Below, piece by piece: positions 16,351 through 25,642 of a stretch of 64,000 nucleotides of DNA; within the stretch, counting starts at the first letter, position 1, and every line of letters begins with the position of its first letter. The stretch comes from an uncultured Aquimarina sp. (GTDB taxonomy: Bacteria; Bacteroidota; Bacteroidia; Flavobacteriales; Flavobacteriaceae), in NCBI GenBank assembly GCA_947492105.1, contig CANLMN010000011.1, positions 1-64,000 of the forward strand, in the 5' to 3' direction. The translations under genes and the position numbers were made by a program. Below the pieces are notes generated by a model. The model had not been told where the DNA came from. It made no database searches and worked only from the letters and a program-made list of their open reading frames with translations.

Positions 16351-16797
16351 ATAAAATATTACAAATAATTCGAATTCTGATACATAAATTAGAGGCAAAA
16401 ATCAAATTATTCGTTCCTTTTGGCCGACTACATTAATATACCACTTTAGTTCACTGTATCACACCTAAAATTGCTCAAAAATTCTAATGCTCTTATCATT
16501 TATTAAGCTATCTATGAACTATAGTACTTTGACAATATCACCATACAAGAACTACATATTTGCTTAATTCTAGAATAAAAACAGATTACTGTTATCATGC
16601 TCCATTATTTTGATCTATGAAACATAAAAACTTAAGTCTTTTTAATAGTGAACTTATCATCTGGCAGAAACAACTCTTTATATCACTTTGAATCAAAGCT
16701 ACCAACACTTAACAAACCTACAAATTATCTCGGAATAGATTTTAAAATTTGAAATAAATATATCTCAAAAATTGTTCTTTGATTTTTTTCTGGCAAA
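16351..16797. other. Gene-free stretch between TolC-like and adaptor genes
   Basis: About 450 bp of AT-rich DNA. I see no gene, no repeat copy and no convincing terminator hairpin. A promoter for the downstream adaptor is expected here but no clear consensus was found. Confidence 0.4.
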
Positions 16798-18138
16798 TTA
16801 CTTAGAAGCTGACACAGAAAGTCCGTTAAAGAATTCTAATAATTTTAATTTGAAAATATAATCATATTTGGCTTGAACCAACTGGCTTAATGCATTATCC
16901 AATCGCAATTTTGCTTGTCCAAAATCAAATGAATTATTGACACCTACATTATAACGTTCTAACGCAAATCCGTAGGCTAATTGCTGCGCTTCTTTTACCA
17001 ATATTGCAGCTTCATACGCTTTTTGCGATCCTTTGGCATCCATATATGCTCTATACAAGGTACTTTCCAAATTTAACTTAGTCTGATCCAACTCATATTC
17101 TGATCGTTGCAAATTAATTTTACTACGTTTTACGCTATTTCTTGCACTAAAACCATTGAATATTGGCACACCAAGTGAAAGCCCATAAGAGACCCCTATA
17201 TTATCATTTAGTTGTGTAAAGAAGGGTATCGTCTCTATACCGGGAATTCTTAAACCGAATTCACTCGTATTCAAATTAAAAAAACCACTCAAACTAGGAT
17301 GATATTGCCCTTTGGCTATCTGTATATCTTTTTTTGCTAGCAAGACATTTTGTTCTGCAATTTTAATTTCGAATCGTTCATCCTGAGCAGTATCCAGTAA
17401 CTGACTTAAGGGTTGTTGAAGAATTTTGTCGTTCGGAAAATCATATCCCTCATCCTGAATATCAAAATTGTCATAATCCTCAAAACGTAATAATTGTGCT
17501 AAACTAATAAGTGCGATCTGTATATTATTCTTGGCAACCACTATACGGCGTTGTTCATCAGCATCAGCTGCCTTTATATCCAAGACAGTCCCTACAGGCA
17601 ATACTCCTTCTTCTATAAAAATATTCGTTCGAGCCAACTGTTGTTTAGTCACAAGGTTCTGTGATTCTGTAATTTTGAGATTTTCTTTTGCCGTCAATAT
17701 TTGCAAAAAATTGTTCACTACATTTAGGGCAATGTCATTACTAATCCTTTTGAGGCTAAAAAAGCTTGCAATATTAGCTAATTTTGCCCGCTGCAATGAT
17801 CTAAAATTACGAAGACCATTATATAGTGTCAATGAAGAGGACAAACCATAAGAAGAACCTCTTGTTGTTTGAATTTCATTCGTATTCGTTACGACATTAC
17901 GAGTCAACCCACTATTCCAGCTATTTGAGGCAGATGCATTAAGGTTCGGAATAAAAGCACCTAAGGCGTCTTTCTTACCAATTTCTGCACTTTGCAAACC
18001 TAGTTCAGCCTGCTTAACTGTAATATTATTTTCTAGTGCATACGTAATACACTCTTCTAATGTCCATTTTTTTGATTGACCATAGCTTTCGCTTACGCCA
18101 AGCATGCACAAAAACAGTACTATTACTTTGATTTTCAT
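16798..18138 (-). CDS. TolC family outer membrane efflux protein
   Basis: This 446-residue protein has a signal peptide ending SESYGQS and then the classic WTLEECITYALENNITVKQAEL start of the outer membrane efflux (OEP) family. Long helical stretches and two repeated halves follow (about residues 25-220 and 235-440), including VPIFNGFSARNSVKRSK and NVGVNNSFDFGQAKLRL. Three such proteins make a channel-tunnel through the outer membrane and periplasm. It follows the adaptor at 18270 after 131 nt in the same direction, so it is most likely the exit duct for the neighbouring ABC system. The substrate is unknown. Confidence 0.9.
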   Translation of the reverse strand: MKIKVIVLFLCMLGVSESYGQSKKWTLEECITYALENNITVKQAELGLQSAEIGKKDALGAFIPNLNASASNSWNSGLTRNVVTNTNEIQTTRGSSYGLSSSLTLYNGLRNFRSLQRAKLANIASFFSLKRISNDIALNVVNNFLQILTAKENLKITESQNLVTKQQLARTNIFIEEGVLPVGTVLDIKAADADEQRRIVVAKNNIQIALISLAQLLRFEDYDNFDIQDEGYDFPNDKILQQPLSQLLDTAQDERFEIKIAEQNVLLAKKDIQIAKGQYHPSLSGFFNLNTSEFGLRIPGIETIPFFTQLNDNIGVSYGLSLGVPIFNGFSARNSVKRSKINLQRSEYELDQTKLNLESTLYRAYMDAKGSQKAYEAAILVKEAQQLAYGFALERYNVGVNNSFDFGQAKLRLDNALSQLVQAKYDYIFKLKLLEFFNGLSVSASK

Positions 18139-18269
18139 TAGTTAAATTTTTCCTTGATTACCGACCTATCACACATACCTCTTATGCGTATATTCTATTA
18201 TTACGTTGTTAAACAAAAAGCGAATTGTTCTTATTTAAAATTAACTCGTTATTCTTAATTACCTTCTTT

Positions 18270-19373
18270 TTAGAATACATTTTGAATAGCATTCCACACT
18301 TTAATCTTATCATCACCATCAACACCGCTGCGAACTTCTACCAAGATACCATTACTAATCCCTAGTTCGACATCTCTTCTTTCGAAGACTCCATCAGCTG
18401 TTTCTACTTCTACAAAAAACTTATTTGTTCCTCCATCATATTGTACCAAAGCTTCTCTAATGGCCAATACTTGATCTACTCGTTCCAAAATAATAGCGGC
18501 ATTTGCACTTAATCCTGCTCGTACAAATATAGAATCTTTCATCTCTACGCTTCCCTGAATTTTGAACTGTATAGCGCCATTTTCTGGGATTCCTTTTGGC
18601 GAAATAAAATCGAGTTCGGCATCAAAAACAACGTTTTCAATAGCACCAATGGTAATCTCTAATGGCATACCTTCTTTCACCTTTCCTACTTCACTTTCAT
18701 CAACTTTTCCTTCAAAAATCATTTTTGTAACATCAGAAACCACTGCTATTGTAGTTCCATCATTGAAGTTATTACTTTCAATTACTTTATTACCGACTTT
18801 TACAAGAACATTCAACACCATTCCATCTACTGTAGAACGAACCTCGGTATTAACTACACTATTTGAATTTTTTGCAGAACCAGTTTTAAGAATATCATAA
18901 TTCTCACTTGCCGATTTAAATTGCTGTTTGGACAATTTATAACTTGCCTCCACCCCTTCAAAGGCACTTTCCGAAATCACTCCTCGCTCGAACATTGATT
19001 TTTGTCTAAGATATGTTTTTCTCTTGGCGGCAAGATCTATTTTTGATGATTCTATATTATTTTTGGCAGCCTGTAAAGAAGCGGCATTTGGTATAATCCG
19101 AATTCTTGCAATAAGATCTCCTGATTGTACTTGGTCACCTTCCTTTACCAGTACTTCATCAATCACTCCGGATATATTAGGCTTTATATATATTTCTTGT
19201 TGTGGTATAATACGACCAGTGGCAACCGTTTTTCTAATAATATCATCGGTTACAGCATATTCTGTACTATACGTAATCGGGTCTTCTTCATTTTTTTGAT
19301 AGAGATAGTACAAGGCTCCAGAGAAACCAACTATGATCACTATTAATACGCTTATTATTACTGTCTTTTTCAT
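18270..19373 (-). CDS. Efflux periplasmic adaptor (MacA-like), first adaptor
   Basis: This 367-residue protein has an N-terminal helix (about residues 4-23), a first lipoyl half (PQQEIYIKPNISGVIDEVLVKEG), a helical hairpin (about residues 95-160, KSMFERGVISESAFEGVE), a second lipoyl half (VRSTVDGMVLNVLVKVG), and a beta-barrel and membrane-proximal end. It is shorter than the second adaptor and not closely alike in the barrel part. It follows the two permease genes after 210 nt. With ATPase, permeases and TolC-like protein it forms a complete tripartite exporter. Confidence 0.88.
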   Translation of the reverse strand: MKKTVIISVLIVIIVGFSGALYYLYQKNEEDPITYSTEYAVTDDIIRKTVATGRIIPQQEIYIKPNISGVIDEVLVKEGDQVQSGDLIARIRIIPNAASLQAAKNNIESSKIDLAAKRKTYLRQKSMFERGVISESAFEGVEASYKLSKQQFKSASENYDILKTGSAKNSNSVVNTEVRSTVDGMVLNVLVKVGNKVIESNNFNDGTTIAVVSDVTKMIFEGKVDESEVGKVKEGMPLEITIGAIENVVFDAELDFISPKGIPENGAIQFKIQGSVEMKDSIFVRAGLSANAAIILERVDQVLAIREALVQYDGGTNKFFVEVETADGVFERRDVELGISNGILVEVRSGVDGDDKIKVWNAIQNVF

Positions 19374-19583
19374 TTGAAACTCCTTATTTTTAAAAGCATT
19401 CTTTAGCCTTTATTTTTGGCACTAATTTTAATTTCTTTTTATCCTTTTGAAGGAATCTAAAAACACACTTCAAAAGTATATTATTGTCTTAGAAAACACT
19501 ATTTCCAGAACTCGTTTATCCTTGACAAACATTATATTTTTCTTTTTTGACTCTCCTATTTTTACTACATCCGATTATTACTA

Positions 19584-20849
19584 CTATTCTGCTCTCAATG
19601 CGTCTATTGGCCTTGTTCTTATGGCTGCCTGAGCTGGTAATAATCCGGCTAAGAGTCCACTTGTTATCAACGTAAATAAAGCTACAAGTACCACAAATAG
19701 ATCCACATTAGGGTTCACAAACATAACCCCAGCACCAGCTGGCGCATTATCCAACATTGTATTTACAAAATAGATTACTCCTATTGACGCTATAATCCCT
19801 ACCATTCCGGATATGATTGTCAAAACTATTGCCTCCAACAAAATCTGGCTTCGGATTGCCCAAGGGGTTGCTCCGATTGCCCGTCTTACACCGATTTCTT
19901 TGGTGCGCTCTTTGACTACAATAAGCATAATATTACTGATACCAATAATACCCGATAACAACACCAGTATCCCTACAAAATATGCTACACCTCTAAGTGC
20001 CAAAAAAAGCCCTGATACTTTTTTATACTCCTCATACAAATCAAAATCCCCTATAGCTCTATCATCCTGAGGATGTATCAAGTGATTAGCCTTAAAAACA
20101 TCAATAATACTCTTCTTTAGCTCGGTAATAGAGCTACCATCATTTCCTGTTATGGTATACCAACCAACATTATCTCCATTATTAAAAGATTTGGAAAATG
20201 CTGTGAATGGTACAAAAATTCCTTTTTGGGATTGGTCTGAATTCCCTTGTGCATTTTCTTTGAAATAGGTTCCTATTACCATAAAATTCACTCCATATAT
20301 TTTAATATAAGCGCCAATTGGATTTTCCCCATTATAAAACAATTCTCTCCTTACTCCTTCTCCAATCACTGCAACTTTGCGATTTGCGTTCATATCTCCG
20401 TAATTAAAAAACCTCCCTGATGTAATACTTACTGGGTCTTGTTTTATAATTTCTGGATAATCTCCGTAAATATTAAATGCTCCAGCGCGCAATCCCTGAA
20501 CCACATTAGAGCTGCCTCCATAGCCTCTAAATTCATTCCTTGGTGAAATAAACTTCAGTCCAGGTACTTTTGATTTAATTTCAGCTAAATCTCCTATTTT
20601 GAAACGATAATCTCTCCCCTTGGATAATCCTTTATAGGATCTAGAAGTTCGCTGTGGCCATACAAAAACCGTGTTCGTAGCTATGTTTCCAAACCCCATT
20701 TTTACACCATTCTCTAGTCCTTTACCTGCAGCTAATAAAATAACCAAAATAAAGATCCCCCAGAAAACCCCAAATGCAGTAAGCAAAGCTCTAAACCAAT
20801 TGGCAACAAGTGCCTCTAATATTTCTTCCCAACGATCTTTGTTCAACAT
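19584..20849 (-). CDS. ABC transporter permease (MacB/FtsX family), second copy
   Basis: This 421-residue protein has the MacB permease layout: a first membrane helix (about residues 17-39), a periplasmic core domain of about 230 residues (MKMGFGNIATNTVFVWPQR to KANHLIHPQDD), then three C-terminal helices with the FtsX signature IIGISNIMLIVVKERTKEIGVRRAIGATP. The end is LLPAQAAIRTRPIDALRAE. It lacks its own ATPase domain and would pair with the ATPase at 22091. It starts 1 nt after the stop of the first permease, showing tight coupling. The two permeases are paralogous and may form a heterodimer. Confidence 0.88.
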   Translation of the reverse strand: MLNKDRWEEILEALVANWFRALLTAFGVFWGIFILVILLAAGKGLENGVKMGFGNIATNTVFVWPQRTSRSYKGLSKGRDYRFKIGDLAEIKSKVPGLKFISPRNEFRGYGGSSNVVQGLRAGAFNIYGDYPEIIKQDPVSITSGRFFNYGDMNANRKVAVIGEGVRRELFYNGENPIGAYIKIYGVNFMVIGTYFKENAQGNSDQSQKGIFVPFTAFSKSFNNGDNVGWYTITGNDGSSITELKKSIIDVFKANHLIHPQDDRAIGDFDLYEEYKKVSGLFLALRGVAYFVGILVLLSGIIGISNIMLIVVKERTKEIGVRRAIGATPWAIRSQILLEAIVLTIISGMVGIIASIGVIYFVNTMLDNAPAGAGVMFVNPNVDLFVVLVALFTLITSGLLAGLLPAQAAIRTRPIDALRAE

Positions 20850-20850
20850 A

Positions 20851-22098
20851 TTATTCGTCTCTCAATGCTACAATAGGTTTAATTTTGGCCGCACGCCAAG
20901 CAGGAAATACTCCAGCAATTGCCCCTGACCCAATCAAAATAAACACTGTGGTGAGCGCTACACTAAAATTGACACTAGGATTCGTAATATACTCTGTCTC
21001 TACCATTGGCCCGACATATTCCAATAATACCAATCCTAGAATTAATCCTAGAAAACCAGCAGCAGCAGTTACAAAAATAGCTTCATGTAATATCATTCCA
21101 ATTATTGACATAGGCTGAGCTCCTAAAGCTTTTCTAACTCCTATTTCTTTGGTACGCTCTTTTACAATAATCAACATAATATTACTGACGCCCACTACCC
21201 CTGCTATAATCGTACAAACTCCAACCCACCAAAAAAAGGCTTTTATCATGTCCAATAATTCGTAAAAACGTTTTGCACTTTGTAATGAATTCTGTACTCC
21301 TATAGCAAGCTCATCCGAGGGAGCAATTAAATGCTTACTTCTTAGATGAGTTTGTACTGACGCAATAAACTCGTTTGATTTTTCTACCGCTTTGTCAAAA
21401 TTCTTTTCCGGTTTTAGCGTATATGTCAACAAGTCTAACTTTTGAATTCGATTAAAAACCTTTTGACTTGTCTCTAATGGTATAAACACTTTTTGTTCTT
21501 CTCTATCCCCTGCCTTTTCGCTAAAAACCCCCACTACTTTAAAGGAAATGTCGTTGATTTTGACATAAGAGCCAACTACATTTGCAACATTGCGAAACAA
21601 GTCTTTCTTTACTCTATTACCGATTACGACAACTTTTTTATTTTCTGCTAGATCACTTTGGTTGATAAACCTACCGGCTACCAACCCTTCGTTTTCTATA
21701 AATTGATACCCTGGATGCACCCCGTTCAAACGATAACTACCCGATTCTTTTCCATACGTAATAAATCCAGTTCCTAGCCGAACTACGGGAGATTGTTTAT
21801 CTATATATTCTTGATTTTTTTGCTGAATAGCACTCGCATCTTCGTTACTCATAAAAAACGTCCTACCCGGATTCATACCCCTATGTTTTACAGTAGTAGG
21901 GCGCACCCATACCCAAACACTATTAGACGCATCATTTTCAAACTCTTTGCTAATACCGTTTTGCATCCCTTGTCCGACTCCTAACAATACTACTAATATG
22001 AATATACCGGAACCTACTGACACACCTGTCAAAAAAGTCCTCAACTTATTCTTACGAATAGCATCAAAAATCTCTTGCCAACGTTCGATATCAAACAT
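20851..22098 (-). CDS. ABC transporter permease (MacB/FtsX family), first copy
   Basis: This 415-residue protein has the same plan: an N-terminal helix (about residues 18-40), a periplasmic core, and three helices near the C-terminus with GVVGVSNIMLIIVKERTKEIGVRKALGAQP. The end is FPAWRAAKIKPIVALRDE. Its start overlaps the end of the ATPase gene by 8 nt, a sign of translational coupling. Known MacB-type complexes use periplasmic conformational change to push substrates into TolC rather than moving them across the inner membrane. The substrate (drug, peptide or lipid-like) cannot be told from sequence. Confidence 0.88.
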   Translation of the reverse strand: MFDIERWQEIFDAIRKNKLRTFLTGVSVGSGIFILVVLLGVGQGMQNGISKEFENDASNSVWVWVRPTTVKHRGMNPGRTFFMSNEDASAIQQKNQEYIDKQSPVVRLGTGFITYGKESGSYRLNGVHPGYQFIENEGLVAGRFINQSDLAENKKVVVIGNRVKKDLFRNVANVVGSYVKINDISFKVVGVFSEKAGDREEQKVFIPLETSQKVFNRIQKLDLLTYTLKPEKNFDKAVEKSNEFIASVQTHLRSKHLIAPSDELAIGVQNSLQSAKRFYELLDMIKAFFWWVGVCTIIAGVVGVSNIMLIIVKERTKEIGVRKALGAQPMSIIGMILHEAIFVTAAAGFLGLILGLVLLEYVGPMVETEYITNPSVNFSVALTTVFILIGSGAIAGVFPAWRAAKIKPIVALRDE

Positions 22099-22792
22099 AA
22101 GACTTTGCTCTTACTTGTGTAACCAAACTGTCATCTACAATCAAACCATCTTTGAGATTTACAATTCTCTTCGTCATTTGAGCTATATCACTTTCGTGGG
22201 TTACGATAAGGATAGTTTTCCCTTCGTCATTAATCCCTTGGATCAACTCCATTACCTCATAAGATGTTTTTGTATCCAAAGCTCCTGTTGGCTCATCTGC
22301 CAATAAGACTTTGGGGTCAGATGCCAAAGCTCTTGCGATAGCCACACGTTGTTTTTGTCCACCAGAAAGTTCATTAGGCAAGTGTTGTGCCCAGTCTGCC
22401 AAGCCCACTTTTTCTAAATAATGCATTGCTTTTTCCGTTCGCTCCTTTCGCTTCTTCCCTTGATAATATAAAGGCAACGCTACATTATCTAATGCACTTT
22501 TATAATTGATCAAATTAAATGATTGGAAAATAAATCCCAGAAATTGATTCCGATACTTTGCAGCTACCTTTTCATTGAGGTTTTCGATAAGAGTCCCATC
22601 TAGTTCGTATGACCCTTCATCGCAATCGTCCAAAATACCGAGAATATTCAAAAAAGTAGATTTTCCGGAACCAGAAGACCCCATAATAGAAACCAATTCA
22701 CCTTCTTTTACATCAAAATTAATTCCCTTGAGTACGTGAAGTGCATTATTCCCTATTTTGTAGGATTTGTGTATATTTTTTATGGCTATCAT
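22091..22792 (-). CDS. ABC transporter ATP-binding protein (MacB/LolD type)
   Basis: This 233-residue ATPase has Walker A GSSGSGKST, a Q-loop region (FIFQSFNLI), the ABC signature LSGGQKQR, Walker B VLLADEPTGALD and the switch His in VTHESD. The length and the DEPTGALD form are typical of LolD/MacB/FtsE-type enzymes. It is the first gene of the exporter operon and overlaps the permease gene by 8 nt. It powers the two FtsX-type permeases. A clear promoter was not found in the 170 nt upstream. Confidence 0.93.
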   Translation of the reverse strand: MIAIKNIHKSYKIGNNALHVLKGINFDVKEGELVSIMGSSGSGKSTFLNILGILDDCDEGSYELDGTLIENLNEKVAAKYRNQFLGFIFQSFNLINYKSALDNVALPLYYQGKKRKERTEKAMHYLEKVGLADWAQHLPNELSGGQKQRVAIARALASDPKVLLADEPTGALDTKTSYEVMELIQGINDEGKTILIVTHESDIAQMTKRIVNLKDGLIVDDSLVTQVRAKSYV

Positions 22793-22963
22793 TGAAACAA
22801 AAAAACTATTAAATTGACTTGACTCTTTTATAACATCAGCTTATTCTCAAAATTACGTTATCACTAAGAGTTCAAACAAAAAGTTTGTGATGTTCCTACT
22901 ATAAGACTTAACAATCTAGAGTGTATTACAACAATAAATGTTAAAATTATGTTAAAGGAAAAT

Positions 22964-23188
22964 TTAGTCAGATTTCTTCTTGCTCCTATAAATGTACACA
23001 CCTATTGCTAAAACCAATACATAAGGAATTACCATTAGATACAAAATCCCATTATTAATCCCTTCAGCTGTTTTTTGACCTTCTTCACTTTCTAGTACAG
23101 CTCGACACATTGCACACTGTGCCGATCCTAGTAGCGGCAGTACCACCATGAGTCCAAATAACCAAGTTCTGTTACCTTTAAGAGACAT
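22964..23188 (-). CDS. Small CxxC membrane protein in the oxidase-assembly block
   Basis: This 74-residue protein has an N-terminal hydrophobic helix (about residues 9-23), a short loop with a CxxC motif (QCAMCRAVLESEEG), and a second helix (about residues 47-66) ending in a basic RSKKKSD. The CxxC is probably on the periplasmic face. The start overlaps the stop of the DUF420 gene by 11 nt, so the two are coupled. Its place after SCO and DUF420/CtaM genes suggests a part in copper handling or oxidase assembly; this is inference from context. It may also be written off as hypothetical. Confidence 0.72.
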   Translation of the reverse strand: MSLKGNRTWLFGLMVVLPLLGSAQCAMCRAVLESEEGQKTAEGINNGILYLMVIPYVLVLAIGVYIYRSKKKSD

Positions 23189-23756
23189 AATAAGGAGAAA
23201 TCATTAGATAAACTACCACTCCCGTAATGGCAACATACAACCAAATAGGAAAAGTAATTTTGGCTATTTTTTTGTGTCTATCAAAGCGTTCAGACAATGT
23301 TCGCACATACGTCACCAAAACAAATGGAATAACCACAATAGACAAAACAATATGCGTCAGTAGCACAAACAAATACACAAATCTCATAGTACCTACTTCT
23401 AGGATTTCATTCGCTGACACTACACCATCGTGATTACTATCACCAAATTTGGTGGCATCAGACGTTGCATGATAGGCTATGTACAATACCAAAAACAACA
23501 CGGAAAACAAAATAGCTATTTTCATAAGTCGTTCGTGCAATTCTCGATTCCCCTTTTTTATCTGTAACACTGCCACTACCAACAAAACCGCCGTAATACC
23601 ATTAATAGTTGCATAAATAGGGGGTAAAAAACCAAGTCGTGGCACACCTGGAATTCGTATTGCAAACAATCCCGCTACTGCCAATGGAATTAGTATCGAT
23701 AACACCACTATCCAAAGGTTATATTTTTTTTCTTCAGGCTTACTCAGTTCACTCAT
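23178..23756 (-). CDS. DUF420 membrane protein (CtaM-like oxidase assembly factor)
   Basis: This 192-residue protein has about five membrane helices and conserved features of DUF420: YNLWIVVLSI near the start, GITAVLLVVAVLQIKKGNRELHERLMKIA, LYIAYHATSD and LTHIVLSIVVIPFVL with conserved His residues. In Firmicutes the family member CtaM is needed for aa3-type oxidase assembly. The start overlaps the SCO stop by 4 nt. Placement among SCO and oxidase subunits supports a role in cytochrome oxidase maturation here too. Confidence 0.85.
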   Translation of the reverse strand: MSELSKPEEKKYNLWIVVLSILIPLAVAGLFAIRIPGVPRLGFLPPIYATINGITAVLLVVAVLQIKKGNRELHERLMKIAILFSVLFLVLYIAYHATSDATKFGDSNHDGVVSANEILEVGTMRFVYLFVLLTHIVLSIVVIPFVLVTYVRTLSERFDRHKKIAKITFPIWLYVAITGVVVYLMISPYYVS

Positions 23757-24484
23757 TTTTCTTCTAATAACTTTTTAATATCCTCTAATAAAATTGTAAT
23801 CTGTTCCTCTTCTCCATTTGCATTATACTGTTCCTCTCTACCGACGGTCCCTCTGTAGTAAATTATAGGGTTTCCAGCAGCATCGTATCTAGATCGTATA
23901 TACCCATCTCTGTCAATCAACGCAAAAAATCCAGAGTGTTCAAAACCTCCAGACACCTCTGGAGCTTCTTCTGCATAAATATTAAAATTTTTGTTTGCTA
24001 ATTCATAAATAGCATTGCGATCTCCTGTTAACAGATGCCAATCCTCATCCGTAATATGATAATTTTCTGCGTATTTTTTAAGAACCCTTGGGGTATCCAT
24101 CTCAGGGTTTATTGTAAAAGAAGCAATTCCGAAATCGGCTACCCCTTTTAGTTCATTTTGAATATACACCAGATTTTGGTTCATTTTTGGACAAATAGTA
24201 GGGCAGTTCACAAAAAAGAATTCTGCCACATACACCTTTCCTTTATAATCATAATTTGTTATGAGCAAACTATCCTGATTAAGCAGTGCAAAATCAGCCA
24301 CCTTTTTTGGCTTTCCATTAATTTTTAGGTAAGCCAGCTTCTCATTCGTTACAGGATTTGAAGCACTCATGCGATCATTCTTCACAATGGACGCACCCTT
24401 TACACGATCTACAATCCTTGGCACAAAAATAATTCCAAACAATAATACTATAAATGATATCCCTACGTACGAATATTTTTTCAT
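23753..24484 (-). CDS. SCO1/SenC family copper chaperone
   Basis: This 243-residue protein has an N-terminal membrane anchor (about residues 5-22) and a thioredoxin-fold domain with the SCO copper ligands: Cys94 and Cys98 in NCPTICPK and His183 in FEHSGFFALID. The known role is delivery of copper to, or reduction of, the CuA centre in oxidase subunit II. Subunit II at 43.4 kb in this window keeps its CuA ligands. The gene follows a cysteine-free SCO-like gene by 11 nt and overlaps the DUF420 gene. Confidence 0.92.
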   Translation of the reverse strand: MKKYSYVGISFIVLLFGIIFVPRIVDRVKGASIVKNDRMSASNPVTNEKLAYLKINGKPKKVADFALLNQDSLLITNYDYKGKVYVAEFFFVNCPTICPKMNQNLVYIQNELKGVADFGIASFTINPEMDTPRVLKKYAENYHITDEDWHLLTGDRNAIYELANKNFNIYAEEAPEVSGGFEHSGFFALIDRDGYIRSRYDAAGNPIIYYRGTVGREEQYNANGEEEQITILLEDIKKLLEEK

Positions 24485-24495
24485 CCTCTATATCT

Positions 24496-25143
24496 TTAAT
24501 TCTTTCTATTCGCTTTATATTTCTTTAAAGCCAAGCGATACTCTGCCAAAATTACTTTGATATCATCGGTCATAATATTGTTTAGCTCTGCTACAGAACT
24601 AGCATCATATCCAAAATACTTCTGCTCTTCTTTGGTACCATCTCTACCACGTAAGTTTTTGTTTTTATCGATAATAAAAACATAAGGTGATGCATAATGT
24701 GCATCCAATTTGTATGGAACTTCAAGACTGGCAAATAGTTTTTGAATCTTTTCAGGTGTACCAAAGACAAATTTCCATTCACTGATATCAGTAATTACAG
24801 CGAGTTCCGCCAAAATTTGCTTGGCAGCCTTTTCTGCTCCAAAGGGGAGTACCATGACCATTTGAAAGTCATGAAAGGTATGATTTTTTTTATAAATTTT
24901 TTGATTAAGATTAAAGGCGTTCCCTTTTTTTAGTTCCAAATCGTCACCAAGAAAACCGAGAACCGTTATCTTATCATCCAACACCACTTCTGCTCCGGTC
25001 AAACTTTGGAAAGCAGTAATATTAATACCCACATCCTTATTCAGAACAGGTAATTTGGCAAAATTGTGTACTCCAGAAGCAAAGAATAGGTAGGCAACTA
25101 ATGGAAGTAAAAACAAAACACTTAAGACTAAGAATTTTTTCAT
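24496..25143 (-). CDS. SCO-like membrane-anchored protein lacking cysteines
   Basis: This 215-residue protein has an N-terminal hydrophobic helix (about residues 4-23) and a thioredoxin-like layout: DDKITVLGFLGDDLE where SCO proteins have their active-site strand, DISEWKFVFGTPEKIQKLF and YVFIIDKNKNLRGRDG matching the late SCO strands. It has no cysteine at all, so it cannot bind copper in the SCO way or act as a thiol oxidoreductase. It sits immediately upstream of the true SCO gene. A partner or scaffold role in oxidase assembly is inferred. The fold assignment is from pattern only. Confidence 0.7.
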   Translation of the reverse strand: MKKFLVLSVLFLLPLVAYLFFASGVHNFAKLPVLNKDVGINITAFQSLTGAEVVLDDKITVLGFLGDDLELKKGNAFNLNQKIYKKNHTFHDFQMVMVLPFGAEKAAKQILAELAVITDISEWKFVFGTPEKIQKLFASLEVPYKLDAHYASPYVFIIDKNKNLRGRDGTKEEQKYFGYDASSVAELNNIMTDDIKVILAEYRLALKKYKANRKN

Positions 25144-25198
25144 TAGATCGTATTTTTATTGTACACGATACTGCTATACTATGTACGCTACAAAAATA

Positions 25199-25228
25199 AA
25201 AAAGACGGTTCACAAAAACCGTCTTTTC
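25199..25228 (-). terminator. Intrinsic terminator after the oxidase subunit IV gene
   Basis: AAAAGACGGTT and AACCGTCTTTT form a strong stem with a short loop, with T-rich sequence on the minus-strand side. It ends the CyoE/subunit III/IV unit and separates it from the SCO-like/SCO unit. Confidence 0.8.
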
Positions 25229-25252
25229 TAGTATTTTTAATAAAGTTATCTT

Positions 25253-25615
25253 TTAGAAATCCCAGCTTTTGTAACCTCCCTTGAATACTTCATATATATA
25301 ATCTCCCTCAGTGAGCAGAATAAAGATCAGGTAACAAATCAAAAAGATACCTGTCCACACAACTGAGCGACGTAATCCTTTTGTCTCTCCTTCCATGTGC
25401 ATGAACGCCCATGTAATTAGATAAGCTTTATAAAGTGTCAAAATAATGAAAAACCAGTTAAGCAATTTCATTGTCAAAAACCGTGCATCCATAAACTCTG
25501 GTTTCCAAATACCAAAGAATACCTCGACAATAGTTACTAATGATAGGATGCCAAATACTTTCCAGATTCTACCAGTATGAGATTCGTGTTGATGCGCTGT
25601 TGTATCGTGTGCCAT
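25253..25615 (-). CDS. Cytochrome c oxidase subunit IV-type protein
   Basis: This 120-residue protein has three membrane helices (about residues 17-35, 47-68 and 85-105) and the pattern TLYKAYLITWAFMHMEGETKGLRRSV, characteristic of bacterial COX4-pro/caa3 subunit IV proteins. The N-terminus is His-rich (MAHDTTAHQHESH), like other oxidase subunits in this window. It follows subunit III after 27 nt and is closed by a terminator. It is a small structural subunit of the terminal oxidase in the inner membrane. Confidence 0.88.
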   Translation of the reverse strand: MAHDTTAHQHESHTGRIWKVFGILSLVTIVEVFFGIWKPEFMDARFLTMKLLNWFFIILTLYKAYLITWAFMHMEGETKGLRRSVVWTGIFLICYLIFILLTEGDYIYEVFKGGYKSWDF

Positions 25616-25642
25616 GATGTTATAATATCTATGTATGTTTTT

